Source of the DNA: Pseudomonadota bacterium
Lineage (GTDB): Bacteria > Pseudomonadota > Alphaproteobacteria > Micavibrionales > CSBR16-224
Direction: 5' to 3'
NCBI GenBank assembly: GCA_013285465.1
Contig: CP053449.1
Coordinates: 1,822,735-1,886,734 of the forward strand
Length of the DNA stretch: 64,000 nt
Shown: piece after piece, positions 34,475 through 43,291 of the stretch
Layout of the letters: each line of letters opens with the position of its first letter
Position numbering within the stretch: the stretch's first letter is position 1
Position numbers and translations under genes: made by a program
Notes under the pieces: model-generated
Seen by the model: only the letters and a program-made list of their open reading frames with translations
The model's database searches: none
What the model was told of the DNA's origin: nothing

Positions 34475-35298
34475 CCTGTCGTGGCTCCCCTTGTTGTCGC
34501 GCCCTTTTCCTTGGGCAAATGAGCGCATGCGCCCCACTCTGTCCACGACCCGTCATACACCGCCACATCCTTGCGTCCCATCCGGAACAGTAAAAAAGCC
34601 AAAACACATGCCGTAACACCACTGCCGCAAGTGGCGACAACATTTTTTACATTTAACACGCCCGCATCGGCAAAGGCTTTGCGGCAGTCATCCAGCGGCA
34701 GAAAACATCCGTCTTCCGCAAAAAATGATAAAAACGGCAAATTTACCGAACCCGGAATGCGTCCGTGCTCAACAAAGCGCAGATTATCACGCGCATCAAT
34801 GAGAACCGTATCCGTTGCTTGCAGACAGCTTTCGACCTTTGCCGCATCGCAGACCAGTTCGGGGCGAAAACCGGCTTTATATTCCGCATATTCAGGAGCC
34901 GCCGGACCAACACCGACCGTGCGTCCCTCACGCAGCCATTTCATCAATCCGCCATCGAGAATCTGCACATTTTCATGGCCAAAAGCCCGCAACATCCACC
35001 AGACGCGGCAGGCCGCCATGCCGGTGTTCATCTGTGCATAGACAATAACGTGATCCGTCTCCGTGATACCGAGCGCACCGAGTTTTTCCGCGAACAGCGC
35101 CGCATCCGGCATCATATGCGCATAATCCGCAGCAGGGTCGGCAATATCATCAATATCGAAAGCCACGGCATTACCGATTCTAAGATGTGCGGTTTCAGGC
35201 TGTGCGCCGCCGGGGAGGCTATAGGTGCCGTCCAGCAGCTTGACCTCCGGGTTATCCAGAATTGCCGCCAGTTCTTCCGTCGTGATCAACGCGTCCAT
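34471..35298 (-). CDS. sseA: 3-mercaptopyruvate sulfurtransferase
   Basis: A 275-residue tandem rhodanese. The N-terminal domain begins LITTEELAAIL and has LLDGTYSLPG. The C-terminal catalytic loop is VATCGSGVTAC, the CGSG(V/T)TA form of SseA rather than classical rhodanese. It transfers sulfur from 3-mercaptopyruvate. CAGGAG is placed five bases upstream of ATG 35298; the longer frame to 35343 is not used. It is coupled to metC, so the pair likely handles cysteine-derived sulfur. Confidence 0.88.
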   Translation of the reverse strand: MDALITTEELAAILDNPEVKLLDGTYSLPGGAQPETAHLRIGNAVAFDIDDIADPAADYAHMMPDAALFAEKLGALGITETDHVIVYAQMNTGMAACRVWWMLRAFGHENVQILDGGLMKWLREGRTVGVGPAAPEYAEYKAGFRPELVCDAAKVESCLQATDTVLIDARDNLRFVEHGRIPGSVNLPFLSFFAEDGCFLPLDDCRKAFADAGVLNVKNVVATCGSGVTACVLAFLLFRMGRKDVAVYDGSWTEWGACAHLPKEKGATTRGATTG

Positions 35299-35314
35299 CG
35301 ATATCTCCTGTTTT

Positions 35315-35956
35315 TTAGCTCCATTTTTTCCGGAGCCGCGCATGGTGGCGCAAGAACCAGTTCAATAAAATCAGAGCATTGGAATTGTGCACTTGATCTT
35401 CATCAAGAAGCGCAGCAATTTCATCGGGTTTTACGGTGAAGGTTTCGATCTCCTCCCCCTCTTCGGCGAGGCCGTGATAGCGCTCTTCCGGGATTTTCGC
35501 GATACGCGCACAATAAAAATAACATTCCTCATCCGTTGACCCCGCACTGGGGAAAGAATGGCCGATATATTCCAAATCGACAATCTCTGCGCCGGTTTCC
35601 TCAAAGCTTTCGCGCCGCGCCGCCTGTTCGGGCGTTTCATCATCATCCACACAGCCCGCCGCGCATTCGATCATAAAAGGATCATCTTCGTTGCGCAAAA
35701 CAGCGCCCAGCCGGAATTGGCGGCTAAGCAGAACGCTGTCCGATTCCGGATGGTAGAGCAGTACCACAGAGGCCTCCGACATCCGGCACATTTCGCGATT
35801 CATCACCGGCAGCCACTCATCTGCATCCGGATTCATTGTGCGGTGCGTAAAGCTGTAACGGTCAATCTTGCGGTAACCGTCATGCAGGCGTTCGCGCCCG
35901 CTGATGTGCACATCGCTGTTTCGCAGTTCCTCGATCTCGGATTGGGGCAGTGTCAT
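35315..35956 (-). CDS. NUDIX hydrolase, ADP-ribose/GDP-mannose pyrophosphatase type
   Basis: A 213-residue NUDIX protein. The box GCVDDDETPEQAARRESFEETGAEI fits GX5EX7REUXEEXGU with all metal-binding acids. The proline-and-acid-rich region after the box and the FPSAGSTDE segment resemble the NudF/NudK subgroup, which cleaves ADP-ribose or GDP-mannose. The start overlaps the pssA stop as ATGA, which places it inside the psd-pssA operon. Confidence 0.85.
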   Translation of the reverse strand: MTLPQSEIEELRNSDVHISGRERLHDGYRKIDRYSFTHRTMNPDADEWLPVMNREMCRMSEASVVLLYHPESDSVLLSRQFRLGAVLRNEDDPFMIECAAGCVDDDETPEQAARRESFEETGAEIVDLEYIGHSFPSAGSTDEECYFYCARIAKIPEERYHGLAEEGEEIETFTVKPDEIAALLDEDQVHNSNALILLNWFLRHHARLRKKWS

Positions 35957-36786
35957 ATATCCGTTTTCCCTTCCTCTTTTCCGTCTGCAACGGCTGCTGC
36001 GGCTTTTTGCTGCTTGCGGTAGGACATCCAGACCGCCAGAGGTATCGTCGCGCCATAGGCGATTCCCATTGCCGCCAATGTCGGCCAGGGCGCATTAATC
36101 AGCCCCGCCACCAAAAGGCCGAATGCCCCCAGCGCCGGAATAACCAGTTTAGGCGGCAGGCGGATCTGTTTGGTCGAAAAGGTCGGCACATGGCTGACCA
36201 TCAGCCAGGCAAATAGCAGCATCCACGCGCCGACGACTTCGGGATGCTGCATCATACCGATTTCTCCCGCAGCGGGCTTGTCCATCTGGAAATGAATAAT
36301 CAGCGGCAACAGCGACATCCCCGCCCCTGTCGGCGACGGCACGCCGCAGAAAAAGCTGTGATTGGCTTCAGGGTTTTCTTTGCCCGCCGCATTAAAACGG
36401 GCAAGACGCAGTGCTACCGCAATGGCAAAGACCAGCGCAATCGTCCAGCCGAAACGTCCGGCAAAATGCAGTGACCATGAATGCAGCACCATCGCCGGCG
36501 CCACACCGAAACACAGGAAATCCGACAGCGAGTCGAGCTCCGCCCCCAGCGCGCTTTGCGCTTTCAAAAGCCGCGCCGCCGCGCCGTCAAAAGCGTCAAG
36601 AAAAGCCGCAATGACAATGGCCAGCACCGCCGCCTCGAAACGTCCGGCAATCGCGAACTGCATGGCCGACATACCGGCACAAAGTGCGGCAATCGTAATC
36701 ATATTGGGAACAAGGCGGTGGAATGACGTCATCTTTGCGCCTCTCACGCCTTTTTCCTGAGCCGTTTTGCGCTTGCGGACAACCAT
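35953..36786 (-). CDS. pssA: CDP-diacylglycerol-serine O-phosphatidyltransferase
   Basis: A 277-residue integral membrane CDP-alcohol phosphotransferase that makes phosphatidylserine. The CDP-OH motif reads DGAAARLLKAQSALGAELDSLSD, which gives D-G-x2-A-R-x8-G-x3-D-x3-D. About eight hydrophobic helices are visible. ATG 36786 lies in the overlap with psd and has GAGGT nine bases upstream; an internal ATG at 36732 is possible. PssA feeds Psd, the gene before it, to make phosphatidylethanolamine. Confidence 0.92.
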   Translation of the reverse strand: MVVRKRKTAQEKGVRGAKMTSFHRLVPNMITIAALCAGMSAMQFAIAGRFEAAVLAIVIAAFLDAFDGAAARLLKAQSALGAELDSLSDFLCFGVAPAMVLHSWSLHFAGRFGWTIALVFAIAVALRLARFNAAGKENPEANHSFFCGVPSPTGAGMSLLPLIIHFQMDKPAAGEIGMMQHPEVVGAWMLLFAWLMVSHVPTFSTKQIRLPPKLVIPALGAFGLLVAGLINAPWPTLAAMGIAYGATIPLAVWMSYRKQQKAAAAVADGKEEGKTDI

Positions 36787-36787
36787 C

Positions 36788-37621
36788 TTACCGCACCTCC
36801 CCCTCGCGGGCCTTTTCGTTGGACTGCAAATCGGCAAGCACCGTTTCGCCGCCGATCATGCGCTGGCCGACTGTCACCAGAGGCATAGAACGGGGCGGCA
36901 GATAGATATCCATGCGGCTGCCGAAACGGATGATGCCGAAACGCTCGCCTGCTTTATAGGTCGTGCCCTTTTTGGCATCACAAAGAATACGCCGCGCCAC
37001 AAGCCCTGCAATCTGTACAAAAGCAATAGAGCTGTCCTTGGCGGCCAGTTTCATGACCACCGTGGCGCGTTCATTTTCCAGGCTGGCTTTATCCAGCGCG
37101 GCATTCAGGAATTTGCCCGGATGATACAGAACCTGTGTCACCTCGCCATCGGCGGGAACGCGGTTCACATGCACATCAAACACATTCAGGAAAACACTGA
37201 TCCGTGTCAGGGTCTTTGCTTTGAACAGCGGATCATCTTCATAGCCGTCGCTGTCGATCTCCGCCGGAAGCTCGGCCTTGCCGATTGCCTGTACAATACC
37301 GTCCGCAGGGCTGATAACCAGACCTTCGCGCGCCGGCGTGACCCGTACGGGATCGCGAAAGAAATAGACGCACCACAGCGTCAGCACCAGCCCGGCAAAG
37401 CCGAGGAATTCGGATAATAACGCCAACAGCACCGATACGATCGCAAAGCCCGCAATAAACGGCCATCCCGCCGGATGAACCGGCACGACAAGCGTTTTTG
37501 TTGCCTGACAGATAACGGATTTTACCGCCTTTAACCAGTCAGGCAGGGAATCCCGCTTATCCTGCGGTTTTGTCGCTGTTTCTTCTTCTTTTTCGTCTTT
37601 TTCGTCTGTTTTGCTACGCAA
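36788..37621 (-). CDS. psd: Phosphatidylserine decarboxylase proenzyme
   Basis: A 277-residue pyruvoyl-dependent enzyme that decarboxylates phosphatidylserine. Two membrane-associated hydrophobic stretches (PFIAGFAIVSVLLALLSEFLG region) precede the catalytic domain with YFFRDPVR, VISPADGIVQAIG, FLNVFDVHVNRVPADG and the self-cleavage site FGSR near the C-terminus (GS processing). An unusual Glu/Lys/Asp-rich N-terminal extension (about 1-30) is present. It is first in the psd-pssA-nudix-sseA-metC operon. Confidence 0.93.
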   Translation of the reverse strand: MRSKTDEKDEKEEETATKPQDKRDSLPDWLKAVKSVICQATKTLVVPVHPAGWPFIAGFAIVSVLLALLSEFLGFAGLVLTLWCVYFFRDPVRVTPAREGLVISPADGIVQAIGKAELPAEIDSDGYEDDPLFKAKTLTRISVFLNVFDVHVNRVPADGEVTQVLYHPGKFLNAALDKASLENERATVVMKLAAKDSSIAFVQIAGLVARRILCDAKKGTTYKAGERFGIIRFGSRMDIYLPPRSMPLVTVGQRMIGGETVLADLQSNEKAREGEVR

Positions 37622-37699
37622 AGCCTTGACCCCCGCGCCTAATTCATGCCATTTTGTTTCGCTTGAAACGAGAACAATACTTACTCAATCACGGTTAAA

Positions 37700-38275
37700 A
37701 TGGCAATAAGAAAACAACAAAATCGCACCGTTTGCGTTTATTGCGGTGCCTCCTCCAATGTGAGCGACATCTATAAAGACGCAGCTTATGAATGTGGAAA
37801 AATGCTGGCGCAGAACGGTATCGATGTCGTCTATGGCGGCGGCCGCGTCGGGCTGATGGGCATTGTCGCAGATGCGGCGCTGGAACATGGCGGCAATGTC
37901 ATCGGCATTATTCCCGGACATCTGCAGAAAAAAGAACCCAAACACATGCATCTGACGGAGCTGATTATCGTGGAAAGCATGCATGACCGCAAAGCACTGA
38001 TGGAACAGCGTTCGGACGGTTTTCTGGTGCTGCCCGGCGGTTTCGGGACAATGGATGAGACCTTTGAAATCCTGACATGGAAAATGATCGGACTGCATAA
38101 CAAGGATGTTGTGCTGCTGAACACCACGGGATATTGGGATCCTTTTATCGCTCTGGCCGATAAAATTATCAGCGAAGGCTTTGCGCAGGAAAAAGACCGC
38201 GGCTTTATCACCATGAATTCGATGGATGCCGTCATCTCCCATTACGGAAAGGCGTCCTTTTTGTTGGAGAAATAA
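37700..38275 (+). CDS. LOG-family (TIGR00730) phosphoribohydrolase
   Basis: A 191-residue Rossmann-like protein. The family motifs VYCGASS, VYGGGRVGLMG and the PGGxGTxxE signature LPGGFGTMDETFEILTW are intact. LOG proteins remove ribose 5-phosphate from nucleoside monophosphates (cytokinin activation in plants); the bacterial substrate is AMP-like in tested cases. Normal length. The divergent gene is psd; the 78-base gap between them contains a GTTTC-GCTT-GAAAC inverted repeat at 37656-37669. Confidence 0.88.
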   Translation: MAIRKQQNRTVCVYCGASSNVSDIYKDAAYECGKMLAQNGIDVVYGGGRVGLMGIVADAALEHGGNVIGIIPGHLQKKEPKHMHLTELIIVESMHDRKALMEQRSDGFLVLPGGFGTMDETFEILTWKMIGLHNKDVVLLNTTGYWDPFIALADKIISEGFAQEKDRGFITMNSMDAVISHYGKASFLLEK

Positions 38276-38284
38276 TCTGAATGG

Positions 38285-38320
38285 TATAGTATGATTCTGT
38301 ACGTATATACTGTATGTACA
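38285..38320 (+). promoter_or_regulatory. Possible promoter and operator of the diguanylate cyclase gene
   Basis: TATAGT (38285-38290) fits a -10 and is 18 or 19 bases after a weak TTGTTG that lies in the LOG gene. Just downstream, 38298-38320 is an imperfect palindrome, TGTACGTATA and TGTATGTACA arms around TAC, eight of ten matching. A repressor bound there would block transcription of the gene at 38362. Confidence 0.4.
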
Positions 38321-38361
38321 CAAAGCGGTAATAATGAATAAAACACATTGATTTAAAACCT

Positions 38362-39381
38362 ATGGAAGAAAAATCACCGACAAAGATTCACGATCCCGGC
38401 GCCGCCGCATGGGAAAGGGTCAGCAAAGAAGGGCTGCGCCCCTCGCCCGAGATGTTTGAGCTGTGGTACCGCTATTATGACGGTGATCCGGAAATCTGCA
38501 GTGCGATTGACCGTCATGAAGAGAAGATTGACGAAGCTTTCTGCATGGGTGTCCATAAGAAATTCATTGCGCGCGTCTCCGTTGACGATGCCATGCGCAA
38601 GATCAATGACAATCTGCAAAAAGCCCTGATCGAAGTCTCCGAAGCCGTTGGCGGCATGCAGAATGCCACAACCGATTACGGCTCATCCCTTTCTGATATG
38701 ACGGATCATATGAAAGAGGCGAATAGCATTGAGGATCTGGAAAAAGTCATCCTGTCGCTGGCCGAAGATACAAAGAAAATGGTGGAATATAACAAGTCGC
38801 TGGAACAGCAGCTTGATACCTCCTCCAATCAGGTCAATGCCCTGAAAGAAAATCTCGATACCGTCCGCCACGAAGCCATGACCGACGGGTTAACGGGGCT
38901 GTCGAACCGCCGCGCTTTCGATATCTATCTGAAAGAAGCTGTGATGCGGGCGGAAGAAGAAGGCAAGTCACTGGTATTGATGATGCTGGATATCGACCAT
39001 TTCAAACCCTTTAACGACAATTTCGGCCACCAGATCGGGGATCAGGTGCTGCGCCTTGTTGCGCGTTGTCTGATTGACGGCGTCAAAGGCCGTGACCGCG
39101 CCGCGCGCTATGGCGGTGAGGAATTTGCGATTATTCTGCCGGAAACACCGCTGAAAGCCGGTATTGTCGTGGGTGATGCCCTGCGCAAATCGGTTGAAAG
39201 CCGCGAAGTGGTCAACCGGACAAGTAATCAAAATCTGGGTAAAATCACGCTTTCCGTCGGTGTTGCCGAATTGCAGCCCGGTGAAACGGTCGAGTCTCTG
39301 ATTTCCCGGGCTGATGCGGCGCTTTATACCGCCAAACAAAACGGCCGTAATCAGGTCGCTGCCGCCTATCCCGAGAAGTAA
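38362..39381 (+). CDS. Soluble diguanylate cyclase (GGEEF)
   Basis: A 339-residue protein. Residues 10-170 form a helical, coiled-coil input region with no membrane helix. The GGDEF domain (about 172-335) has the active-site GGEEF at 251-255 and the substrate residues of LTGLSNRRAF and DIDHFKPFND. The I-site RxxD five residues before is KGRD (242-245), so inhibition by c-di-GMP may be lost. It should make c-di-GMP from GTP. The start is ATG 38362, 86 bases after the LOG gene. Confidence 0.9.
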   Translation: MEEKSPTKIHDPGAAAWERVSKEGLRPSPEMFELWYRYYDGDPEICSAIDRHEEKIDEAFCMGVHKKFIARVSVDDAMRKINDNLQKALIEVSEAVGGMQNATTDYGSSLSDMTDHMKEANSIEDLEKVILSLAEDTKKMVEYNKSLEQQLDTSSNQVNALKENLDTVRHEAMTDGLTGLSNRRAFDIYLKEAVMRAEEEGKSLVLMMLDIDHFKPFNDNFGHQIGDQVLRLVARCLIDGVKGRDRAARYGGEEFAIILPETPLKAGIVVGDALRKSVESREVVNRTSNQNLGKITLSVGVAELQPGETVESLISRADAALYTAKQNGRNQVAAAYPEK

Positions 39382-39506
39382 TCGCGCCGCCCTGTTCGAA
39401 TAATGGGGAATTGCGCTGTTTTCTTTGCGTAAGGGGATTGAAGAAAAGTGATTTTTTTGCTTTTATGCTAATGGAACAGTTTTTATTTTTGGAAATGAGG
39501 AAAACC

Positions 39507-40631
39507 ATGTCAGTCAAAAACCAGCCTTTGTTCGTAAAATTGATGGCGTGCTCCGTTGCCGCCCTGATCGGTGTCAGCGCGATGCCGGGCGATGCCGTTG
39601 CCGGATTTAAATGGCAGGGCCCCGCCAAATCCGAGGCGACCGTCTTCCCGGATGAAAAAACCTATATGGAGCCGGAAATCCGCTGGCACGGCGAAGGCAA
39701 TAACGCCGCACCGACGGCGGAGCTGATGGATGATGCGACAATGGTTGACGAAGCCCTGCCTGCCCCCGTGACGTCCGAAACACTCGGCAGCCTGAGCGGC
39801 ATGGAAAGCTATCCCGAAGATTCAACGCAAAATAACGGCGACCTGATTTCGCAAATTGTGAGTGACGCACCGCAAACATCCGCCACGGCACCTGCCGCTG
39901 CACCTGTCCTGTTCGTCGAGAATGCTGAAATGGCGCAGGGTTTCGGCAGCGATATTCCGCTGGTGATGGCCATCCGCCAGATTATCCCGTCCTCGCAGGC
40001 TTTTGCCTTTGAGCCGGGTGTTGATCTGGGTGCGCCCGTTTCCTGGCAGGGCGGCGCGCCCTGGCCGGAAGTGTTGAGCAACACGCTGTCAGCGGCCGGA
40101 CTTTACGCACGTATGCACCGCGATATGGTGATTATCGGTAAATATGACGGCGGCGCAGCCCCCGCACCGGTTTCCGGCGGTGAAGACCATGCGGCTTTTG
40201 ACGCACCGGTCACCTCCATGACGGCTTCCGCTCCGACACAAAGCACCAAACCGCAAACGGAAATTGAAAAAAGCATGGCCGGACAATCCGGCGGCATGAT
40301 GACCGCCCCCGCAAGTGATACGGGTATGAACAGTCCGGACAGCGCCCCTGTTGCAGCCGCCGCGCCGCAATGGAGCGTTACCCCCGGCCAAACCCTGCGT
40401 GACGCCGTCACGTCATGGGCAACGGAAGCAGGCGTTAAGCTGTACTGGACCACCGATTATGATTACCGTATTGATGCAAGCCATGTTTTCCAAGGCTCTT
40501 TCGAAGAGGCGCTGGCACAGCTTCTCGATACTTTTGCCGATACAACACCACAACCTTACGGACAGCTGCATAAAAGCTCCGAAGGCGGCCAGATCCTTGT
40601 CATCAAAACATATGACAGCAATCTGGGCTGA
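39507..40631 (+). CDS. Exported protein with two TcpQ-like domains
   Basis: A 374-residue periplasmic protein. A signal peptide (about 1-32, ending DAVAG) is followed by a Pro/Ala/Glu-rich region. Two segments have the TcpQ fold pattern (STN-like, found with toxin-coregulated pilus and secretin complexes): residues about 143-212 (IPLVMAIRQIIPSSQAFAFEPGV) and 288-368 (WSVTPGQTLRDAVTSWATEAGVKLYW). A linker rich in Ala, Pro, Thr and Ser separates them. GAGGA five bases upstream supports ATG 39507. It ends at a strong hairpin terminator. It probably serves the pilus/secretion machine. Confidence 0.7.
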   Translation: MSVKNQPLFVKLMACSVAALIGVSAMPGDAVAGFKWQGPAKSEATVFPDEKTYMEPEIRWHGEGNNAAPTAELMDDATMVDEALPAPVTSETLGSLSGMESYPEDSTQNNGDLISQIVSDAPQTSATAPAAAPVLFVENAEMAQGFGSDIPLVMAIRQIIPSSQAFAFEPGVDLGAPVSWQGGAPWPEVLSNTLSAAGLYARMHRDMVIIGKYDGGAAPAPVSGGEDHAAFDAPVTSMTASAPTQSTKPQTEIEKSMAGQSGGMMTAPASDTGMNSPDSAPVAAAAPQWSVTPGQTLRDAVTSWATEAGVKLYWTTDYDYRIDASHVFQGSFEEALAQLLDTFADTTPQPYGQLHKSSEGGQILVIKTYDSNLG

Positions 40632-40664
40632 GCCTTATATATAAGGTAAATTCTGTTTTAGAGA

Positions 40665-40688
40665 GCGCGCTGTTTTACAGCGCGTTTT
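40665..40688 (+). terminator. Terminator of the TcpQ-like gene
   Basis: CGCGCTG (40666-40672) and CAGCGCG (40678-40684) form a seven-pair stem with a TTTTA loop, followed by TTTTC. It overlaps the last codons of tsaB on the opposite strand. Confidence 0.75.
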
Positions 40689-41391
40689 CTTTTGGCTTGT
40701 CTTTGGGCATTGTGACATCCGGCGGACGGATATAAAACGGCTTGGCGGGATAGCGGGATGACAGATCAGTATCCGAGACTTCCGCCGCTTCCATCAGCAG
40801 CCGTCCCAGCAATATTGATGAATTTTCCGCCGCAAAATCATCCGGAATATCCGGCGCATGATAGCCTGCGGCGTCCAGCTCCCGCAAAACCGGTACGGCG
40901 TTCCCCGTTAGCAGCAGACCCTCTTTTTCGGTAAAGCGCGCCATAATACCTGCCGCATCTTCCTGAAACGGGTCGTCTTTCTTTTTGCCGTTTTTATCAA
41001 ACAACTGGCAGAAACATTCCTTGCGGTGGCTTTCCAGCAGGACAAGCCTGTCCCTGCCCGTATCCGGCGCTGTAGGCAAAGCATAGATAGAAAAATTGTC
41101 AAACCCCGCCAACGGCAGACCGGAGGCAAGCGCGATTCCCTGCATGGCGGCAAGGCCGACACGGATGCCTGTAAAGCTGCCCGGCCCCGTTGCCGCCGCC
41201 AGCGCATCCAGACCGGAAAAACCGAGCTCTGCCGCTTTCAATGCCTCCATAACCGATGGCAACAGGCTTTTCGCCTGATCGCGCATCTCGCCGGAAACGC
41301 GCGTCACAACCGGCACACCGTCACGGAAAACGGAAACCGACATGCCGCGCGTCGCGGTATCAACAGCCAGAATATTCAGCGTGCCGGACAT
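40675..41391 (-). CDS. tsaB: tRNA N6-threonylcarbamoyladenosine synthesis protein TsaB
   Basis: A 238-residue actin-fold partner of TsaD in making t6A37 of tRNA. The N-terminal ILAVDTATRGMSVSV and AATGPGSFTGIRVGLAAMQGIAL segments are hallmarks. The C-terminus (about 215-238) is slightly longer than E. coli YeaZ, with YIRPPDVTMPKDKPKENAL. It starts five bases after the nitroreductase gene ends, so the two are co-transcribed. TsaB normally sits with rimI; no rimI is visible here. Confidence 0.92.
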   Translation of the reverse strand: MSGTLNILAVDTATRGMSVSVFRDGVPVVTRVSGEMRDQAKSLLPSVMEALKAAELGFSGLDALAAATGPGSFTGIRVGLAAMQGIALASGLPLAGFDNFSIYALPTAPDTGRDRLVLLESHRKECFCQLFDKNGKKKDDPFQEDAAGIMARFTEKEGLLLTGNAVPVLRELDAAGYHAPDIPDDFAAENSSILLGRLLMEAAEVSDTDLSSRYPAKPFYIRPPDVTMPKDKPKENAL

Positions 41392-41396
41392 AGGGG

Positions 41397-42020
41397 TTAA
41401 ACGATCTCGCAGGCCTGTTCAAAGCTCAGACGCGGACCGCGCGGATGCAATAAGGACGCATCGCCGTAACCCAGATTGCACAGCATATTGGCTTCGAAAT
41501 TGCTGTCCGGGAAGAACGCCTCTTTGACTTTGCCGGGATTAAAACCGGACATCGGGCCGCAATCCAGCCCCAGACCGCGCGCGGCCAGCATAAAATAAGC
41601 CGCCTGCAGCGAGCCGTTGCGCATCGCTGTCTCCCGCACATAGTTTTCTTTTCCCGCACCGGTAAACCAGGATTTTGCATCGGTATGCGGAAACAGTTCC
41701 GGCAAATGCTCATAGAATTCCAGATCATTGGCCATGATGACCGTGACCGGTGCGGACATGGTTTTTTCGACATTTCCCGCCATCAAAGCCGGTTTCAGCT
41801 TTTCCTTGGCGGCAGGGGATTTGACGAAAACGAGGCGCAGCGGGCAGCAATTTGCCGAGGTCGGGCCGAATTTCATCAATGCGTAAATCTCCTGCAACAG
41901 GGCATCATCCACATCTTTCGCCAGCCAGCCGTTATGGGTTCTGGCTGTTCTGAACAGGATGTCCTGTACTTTTGCATCGATTTGCGCCGCATCTACGGCC
42001 TGTTTTTCCGCCTGTTGCAT
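41397..42020 (-). CDS. RutE/HadB-like nitroreductase (malonic semialdehyde reductase family)
   Basis: A 207-residue FMN-dependent reductase. The N-terminal [11 protein letters not shown], the [15 protein letters not shown] motif and [13 protein letters not shown] match the RutE/HadB subfamily, which reduces malonic semialdehyde in pyrimidine breakdown. No other rut gene is nearby, so the substrate may differ. The 112-base gap upstream to the deacetylase gene is shared by divergent transcripts and contains two TTGCAA elements (about 42063 and 42103). Confidence 0.85.
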   Translation of the reverse strand: MQQAEKQAVDAAQIDAKVQDILFRTARTHNGWLAKDVDDALLQEIYALMKFGPTSANCCPLRLVFVKSPAAKEKLKPALMAGNVEKTMSAPVTVIMANDLEFYEHLPELFPHTDAKSWFTGAGKENYVRETAMRNGSLQAAYFMLAARGLGLDCGPMSGFNPGKVKEAFFPDSNFEANMLCNLGYGDASLLHPRGPRLSFEQACEIV

Positions 42021-42132
42021 ACTGCTTTCCTTTCTATTGTCCGGTCGTTTTCCGGTTTTTTATTGCAAATTCCTCTTCTTTTATATATCACTAAGGGCAG
42101 ATTGCAATGATATTCGAGACTGTATTCAAGCA

Positions 42133-43275
42133 ATGAGGAACCGCCTTCTCATCTTCTGCGCTATATTATTACTGCCCTTCTGCACCGGAAGCGCCCATGC
42201 GGAGGATATTCACCGCATTGCCCAGGATCGCAGCAAAGCCGTCTTTTTCGTCTATTTCCACATTGGTGAAGACCAGTATCCCGGTGCCAATATCCAGATG
42301 GAGCGCTTTCGCGAACATGTACTGGAAATGAAAACGGCGGGCTATAACGTGCTGCCGCTGGGCGAGATTGTCAGTGCGCTTGAAAACGGCACACCGCTGC
42401 CCCAGCACACGATCGGTATTACGCTGGAAGGTGCTTACCGCAGCTCTTTTGAAAATGCCGTGCCGCTGCTGCTGGAAGCCGGTCTGCCCTTCACGATTTT
42501 CCTTGCGCCCGAGCGCATCGACCGCGACAGCGATTTTTACATGAACTGGCGCGAGGTCAAGAAACTGGCGCGCAACAATCTGGTGACCATCGGTGCCATG
42601 GCCTATTCCTATGATCATCTGATCCGTATGGAGGAAAATGCGCAACGCCAACAACTTACCCGCGCCATCGCCCGTTTTCAGGAAGAGCTGGGGACCACGC
42701 CGGAGTTTTTCGCATGGCCGCATGGCGAATATACGGCCGCGCTGCAAGAAACGCTGCCGGAGCTCGGCTTTCGCGCCGGTTTCGGGCAGCAATCCGGCGT
42801 TGCCGCACATGGCGGCAGCGATATGATGTCCTTGCCGCGCTTTTCCATGACGGATCAATATGGCGGGCTTGACCGTTTCCGCCTGACGGCGCAAAGCTTT
42901 CCCTTTCCGGTTCTGCAGGAAGACCCGCCCGGCATGATCTGGGAGGACGGGCAGAACAGTATCAGCTTTACCCTGCCGCAAGAGCTGCGCGATGCGGCGG
43001 AGCGTCTGGCCTGTTTTGTTTCAGATACCGGCAAAGTGCCGCTGACGCGGGCGGATAACGGACGCATCACATTGCAACTTGAAGACATGGTCGCGGCAAG
43101 CCGCATCCGTATGAACTGCACCCTGCCCGTCCTGACAGTCGAGGAGACGAAGCACCGTCAACAGATCTGGCGCTGGTATGGCCGGCTTTTCACAGGCAAA
43201 GACGGCAGCGAGGCCGGTGATGATGACGAAACACTCATCAGCCTGTCACCTGAAAACGGCGCTTCCAACGAATAA
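42133..43275 (+). CDS. Polysaccharide-deacetylase-fold protein without its metal ligands
   Basis: A 380-residue periplasmic protein. A signal peptide (1-23, ending AHAE) leads to a NodB-type fold (about 35-240: FVYFHIGEDQYPG, LPFTIFLAPERID, FFAWPHGEY). The catalytic TFDDGY reads TLEGAY (97-102), and the zinc histidines of IGxHxxxH read IGAMAYSY, so M156 and Y160 replace them. Deacetylase activity seems lost. The C-terminal half (about 240-380) is beta-rich and ends acidic. The frame opens at 41959 but the ATG at 42133 begins the signal peptide. Confidence 0.75.
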   Translation: MRNRLLIFCAILLLPFCTGSAHAEDIHRIAQDRSKAVFFVYFHIGEDQYPGANIQMERFREHVLEMKTAGYNVLPLGEIVSALENGTPLPQHTIGITLEGAYRSSFENAVPLLLEAGLPFTIFLAPERIDRDSDFYMNWREVKKLARNNLVTIGAMAYSYDHLIRMEENAQRQQLTRAIARFQEELGTTPEFFAWPHGEYTAALQETLPELGFRAGFGQQSGVAAHGGSDMMSLPRFSMTDQYGGLDRFRLTAQSFPFPVLQEDPPGMIWEDGQNSISFTLPQELRDAAERLACFVSDTGKVPLTRADNGRITLQLEDMVAASRIRMNCTLPVLTVEETKHRQQIWRWYGRLFTGKDGSEAGDDDETLISLSPENGASNE

Positions 43276-43291
43276 AAAATAGAAAAAACGT

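Noticed and set aside
37656-37669. GTTTC-GCTT-GAAAC inverted repeat between psd and the LOG gene as an operator
   Set aside because: Too short to separate from chance without conservation data.
41959-42132. N-terminal extension of the deacetylase-fold gene
   Set aside because: It would place the signal peptide inside the protein.
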